Source of the DNA: an uncultured Lentisphaeria bacterium
GTDB taxonomy: Bacteria; Verrucomicrobiota; Lentisphaeria; Victivallales; UBA1829
Direction of reading: 5' to 3'
Assembly (NCBI GenBank): GCA_905197955.1
Contig: CAJKAR010000011.1
Location: 1-64,000 of the forward strand
Length of the DNA stretch: 64,000 nt
Made by a program: the position numbers and the translations under genes. The notes below the pieces were generated by a model. The model was not told the origin of the DNA. It searched no databases and saw nothing but the letters and a program-made list of their open reading frames with translations. The number at the start of each line of letters is the position of its first letter. Position 1 is the stretch's first letter. Below, piece after piece: positions 62,020 to 64,000 of this stretch.

Positions 62020-62652
62020 ATGAGAGAGGAAAAGATTCTTCAGATTCCGCTGCAGCTTCTGGCGCTTTCCGGAGTGACATTGATTCCATTGATTTTCCCG
62101 GAAATAGCGCCCATGCTGGAACTCCGGATGGAGTCTCCGGCGGAGTGGAGTTTGCTGTATCGGTGTTTTACGGCGCATTTTGTCCATTTTACTCCGGCTC
62201 ACTTTTTTTATGATGCGGTGGTTTTTCTGCTTCTAGGCTGGCAAGTCTGCCGGGAGGAGAAACGGGAATTCCTGCCCCTGATTCTGTTTTCCTCTTTTGT
62301 AATTTCTCTTTGTGTATGGATCGGCTGCCGGGAGCTGTACTGTTACCGGGGGCTTTCGGGAATCGACTGCGCATTGTTCGGATGGGTTGCCATGCGGCAT
62401 CTTCCGCGGAAGAGAGGGATTGTGCTGGTGCTTCTGGCGGGATTCTGCCTGAAAACGGTCTGGGAGTGCGCGACGGGAATGGCGCTGTTTGCAGGTGACG
62501 ATGGATTCGAAGCGGTTCCGGAAGCACATCTGGCCGGATGTCTCTGCGGAATGCTTCTGAGCGGAAAAGCGGGGATCGGAGGGATCAGAAGGTGTTCCGA
62601 TTCCGTCGGATTCCGCTCCCGTTTTCGGCGAATTGCGGGAGAAAGCTCTTGA
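62020..62652 (+). CDS. Rhombosortase (rhomboid-family intramembrane protease)
   Basis: A 210-residue membrane protein with about six helices. Rhomboid features are visible: HFVHFTPAHFFYDAVVFLLLG (residues 53-73) is the His-rich helix that normally holds HxxxN; GLSGIDCALFGW has the catalytic Ser113 in GxSG; and PEAHLAGCLCGMLL has the catalytic His170. The short length with this spacing is that of rhombosortases, which process GlyGly-CTERM proteins. AAAGGA lies five bases before the ATG. It directly follows the VIT/VWA gene, whose tail fits as its substrate. No other GlyGly-CTERM-like tail is visible in the window, so it may be a dedicated pair. Confidence 0.75.
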   Translation: MREEKILQIPLQLLALSGVTLIPLIFPEIAPMLELRMESPAEWSLLYRCFTAHFVHFTPAHFFYDAVVFLLLGWQVCREEKREFLPLILFSSFVISLCVWIGCRELYCYRGLSGIDCALFGWVAMRHLPRKRGIVLVLLAGFCLKTVWECATGMALFAGDDGFEAVPEAHLAGCLCGMLLSGKAGIGGIRRCSDSVGFRSRFRRIAGESS

Positions 62653-62683
62653 GCAGGAAGAGTCCACCGGCGTTTTTCATTGA

Positions 62684-62711
62684 TTGTAAAGCGTGAAATT
62701 TGTGCTATATT
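62684..62711 (+). promoter_or_regulatory. Sigma-70 promoter of hisG
   Basis: TTGTAA (62684-62689), 16-base spacer ending TGTGC, TATATT (62706-62711), 40 bases before the hisG start. Confidence 0.65.
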
Positions 62712-62751
62712 ATCAACTCATCTGTAAATAACCTAGTTTTGGAGAATCATC

Positions 62752-63627
62752 ATGGCTGACAAATTGATGCTCGGACTGCCGAAGGGAAGTCTCGAACAGG
62801 CGACAACCGATATGTTCGCGAAAGCCGGATATAAGATCGAAATCAGTTCCCGTTCTTATTTTCCGACGATCGACGACAAGGAAATTGAATGCATGCTCAT
62901 CCGTGCCCAGGAGATGTCCCGCTATGTGGAGGAGGGAATCCTCGACTGCGGACTGACCGGCTATGACTGGATCCGCGAAAACGGTTCCGATGTGGTTGAG
63001 GTCGCGGAACTGGTCTACGGCAAAGTCGGACGCAATCCGCTGCGCTGGGTGCTCGCAGTTCCCGAAGATTCCAATATTCACAGCGTCAAGGATCTGGAAG
63101 GCAAGCGCATCTCCACGGAAGCCGTCGGAATGACCAAGCGCTATCTTGCGGAAAACAAAGTGAATGCCAATGTCGAATTCTCCTGGGGAGCAACGGAAGT
63201 CAAGCCGCCGCGCCTCGCGGATGCGATTGTGGAAATCACCGAAACCGGTTCCTCCCTCCGCGCCAACAAACTCAAAATCATCGACACTCTCTGCACGAGC
63301 ACGACTCGTTTCATTGCCAACAAAAAAGCGATGGAATGTCCGTTCAAGAAAAGAAAAATTGAACGCATTGCCATGCTTCTGAAGGCGGTGCTTCTGGCGG
63401 AAGGCAAAGTCGGACTTCTGCTGAACATCCGCAAAGCCGATCTTCCGGGTGTGCTTTCGAAGCTGCCCGCGCTCAAACGGCCGACCGTTTCTGAACTGAC
63501 CGATTCCGAATGGGTTGCTCTGAACACGATCGTAGAGGAACACATTGTCCGGGATCTGATTCCGGAACTGAAGGAACTCGGTGCCAGCGGCATCGTGGAA
63601 TATCCGCTCAACAAACTGGTTGAGTAA
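62752..63627 (+). CDS. hisG: ATP phosphoribosyltransferase, long form
   Basis: First enzyme of histidine biosynthesis, condensing ATP and PRPP. The 291 residues mark the long form, which carries a C-terminal ACT-like regulatory domain (about 215-290) for histidine feedback and needs no HisZ. The catalytic part contains LGLPKGSLEQAT, EEGILDCGLTGYDW and the PRPP loop IVEITETGSSLRANKL. GGAG lies before the ATG. No other his genes adjoin it; it ends in its own terminator, so it stands as a single gene. Confidence 0.95.
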   Translation: MADKLMLGLPKGSLEQATTDMFAKAGYKIEISSRSYFPTIDDKEIECMLIRAQEMSRYVEEGILDCGLTGYDWIRENGSDVVEVAELVYGKVGRNPLRWVLAVPEDSNIHSVKDLEGKRISTEAVGMTKRYLAENKVNANVEFSWGATEVKPPRLADAIVEITETGSSLRANKLKIIDTLCTSTTRFIANKKAMECPFKKRKIERIAMLLKAVLLAEGKVGLLLNIRKADLPGVLSKLPALKRPTVSELTDSEWVALNTIVEEHIVRDLIPELKELGASGIVEYPLNKLVE

Positions 63628-63634
63628 GAATTTG

Positions 63635-63666
63635 AAAAGGACGGAATTTTTTCCGTCCTTTTTTTT
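63635..63666 (+). terminator. Intrinsic terminator of hisG
   Basis: A perfect stem AAAAGGACGGAA/TTCCGTCCTTTT with a TTTT loop, running into more Ts, eight bases after the hisG stop. Confidence 0.92.
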
Positions 63667-63741
63667 GCCTTTTTCTGAAAACCGCTGTCTAATGCCTTGA
63701 GTTGTGAAAACGGCATACAGAAACAGAAAAGGAAATTCCGT

Positions 63742-64000
63742 ATGAAAAAACTCTTTTTTTTAGCAGCAGCGATGGCTGTCCTGCTCCCGGCGGGAGCGAC
63801 AGGAGGTGAAATGAAATCAGGCAGGGATCTTTCCGGAAAACCATATCAGTTCGTGCAGAATGATCCGTTCGATTCGCGTATTTACAAACTGCCGAACGGA
63901 CTGACTCTTTTTCTGTCACGGAATCCGTCCAAGCCGCGGGTTTCCGTGCTGACGATTGTCCGCGCAGGATCCACCGATGAGCCCCGCGAATCCACCGGCC
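63742..64000 (+). CDS. M16 family peptidase, N-terminal fragment (runs off the window)
   Basis: An open frame from the ATG at 63742 to the window end, 86 codons. A signal peptide (MKKLFFLAAAMAVLLPAGAT) is followed by YKLPNGLTLFLSRNPSKPRV and TIVRAGSTDEP, the first strand and loop of the M16 (pitrilysin/processing-peptidase) N-terminal domain. The HxxEH zinc motif would lie just beyond the window. AGGAAA precedes the ATG. Confidence 0.8.
   Translation, partial: MKKLFFLAAAMAVLLPAGATGGEMKSGRDLSGKPYQFVQNDPFDSRIYKLPNGLTLFLSRNPSKPRVSVLTIVRAGSTDEPRESTG

Noticed and set aside
1..64000. CRISPR arrays, prophage genes, replication origin, rRNA
   Set aside because: I looked for regular spacer repeats, phage structural genes, DnaA-box clusters and rRNA sequence and saw none.

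Overview
The window looks like chromosomal DNA of a Lentisphaerota bacterium of the Victivallis type. This is inferred from gene style, not from a marker gene. The signs are short prepilin-like proteins with an FTLIELLVVIAIIAIL helix and a C-terminal H-x9-DG motif sitting beside very large secreted glycoside hydrolases, several LacI/GntR/AraC sugar regulators, a eukaryote-type UDP-sugar pyrophosphorylase and a Tad-like pilin set. Most of the window is moderately GC-rich. Only the first ~1.3 kb is clearly AT-rich; it carries an orphan gene and a dead IS481 transposase fragment.

Layout. 0.3-1.6 kb: orphan ORF, IS481 remnant, tRNA-His with its own promoter and terminator. 1.7-4.4 kb: mazG and an ABC-F ATPase (minus strand). 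4.6-9.7 kb: four-gene operon for a Gld-type ABC exporter (ATPase, permease, GldG-like, DUF4340). 9.8-17.1 kb: small P-loop kinase, then a minus-strand carbohydrate operon (dehydrogenase, sugar isomerase/epimerase, acetylxylan esterase, GH57-like enzyme) behind a GntR/LacI hybrid regulator, with a divergent radical SAM/SPASM gene. 17.1-17.4 kb: non-coding array of six hairpins. 17.4-20.4 kb: CNNM/CBS membrane protein, small exported protein, MATE exporter. 20.4-25.9 kb: rpoN coupled to a GT-C/STT3-like enzyme and an O-antigen ligase. 26-29 kb: lysA, mreB, a secreted repeat protein. 29.4-36.9 kb: carbohydrate cassette with AraC regulator, pseudopilin, 1026-residue glycosidase, Gfo/Idh/MocA oxidoreductase and LacI regulator. 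37-43 kb: dut, UDP-sugar pyrophosphorylase, small coupled gene, mutS, M20 peptidase. 43-48.4 kb: second cassette of the same design (LacI regulator, pseudopilin, 1126-residue glycosidase). 48.5-48.7 kb: an apparent stand-alone small RNA. 48.8-53.0 kb: a 1415-residue protein with AIDA-type repeats and an IdeS-like cysteine protease domain. 53.1-55.0 kb: GDYxxLxY/DUF2157 pair. 55.2-59.7 kb: Tad-like pilin operon (two Flp-like pilins, TadE, TadG) and a sigma-54 activator. 59.8-62.7 kb: a strong sigma-54 promoter, a VIT/VWA protein with a GlyGly-CTERM-like tail, and a rhombosortase. 62.7-64 kb: hisG and the start of an M16 peptidase.

Two designs stand out. The first is the regulator / pseudopilin / giant glycosidase cassette, present twice with unrelated regulator families. 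It suggests that pilin-like proteins take part in polymer handling here. The second is the sigma-54 set: rpoN is in the window, and a bacterial enhancer-binding protein lies next to a consensus -24/-12 promoter driving a VIT/VWA surface protein, whose likely processing enzyme (rhombosortase) is the next gene. The IdeS-like protease, the hairpin array and the small RNA are further items that ordinary annotation would miss or under-describe.
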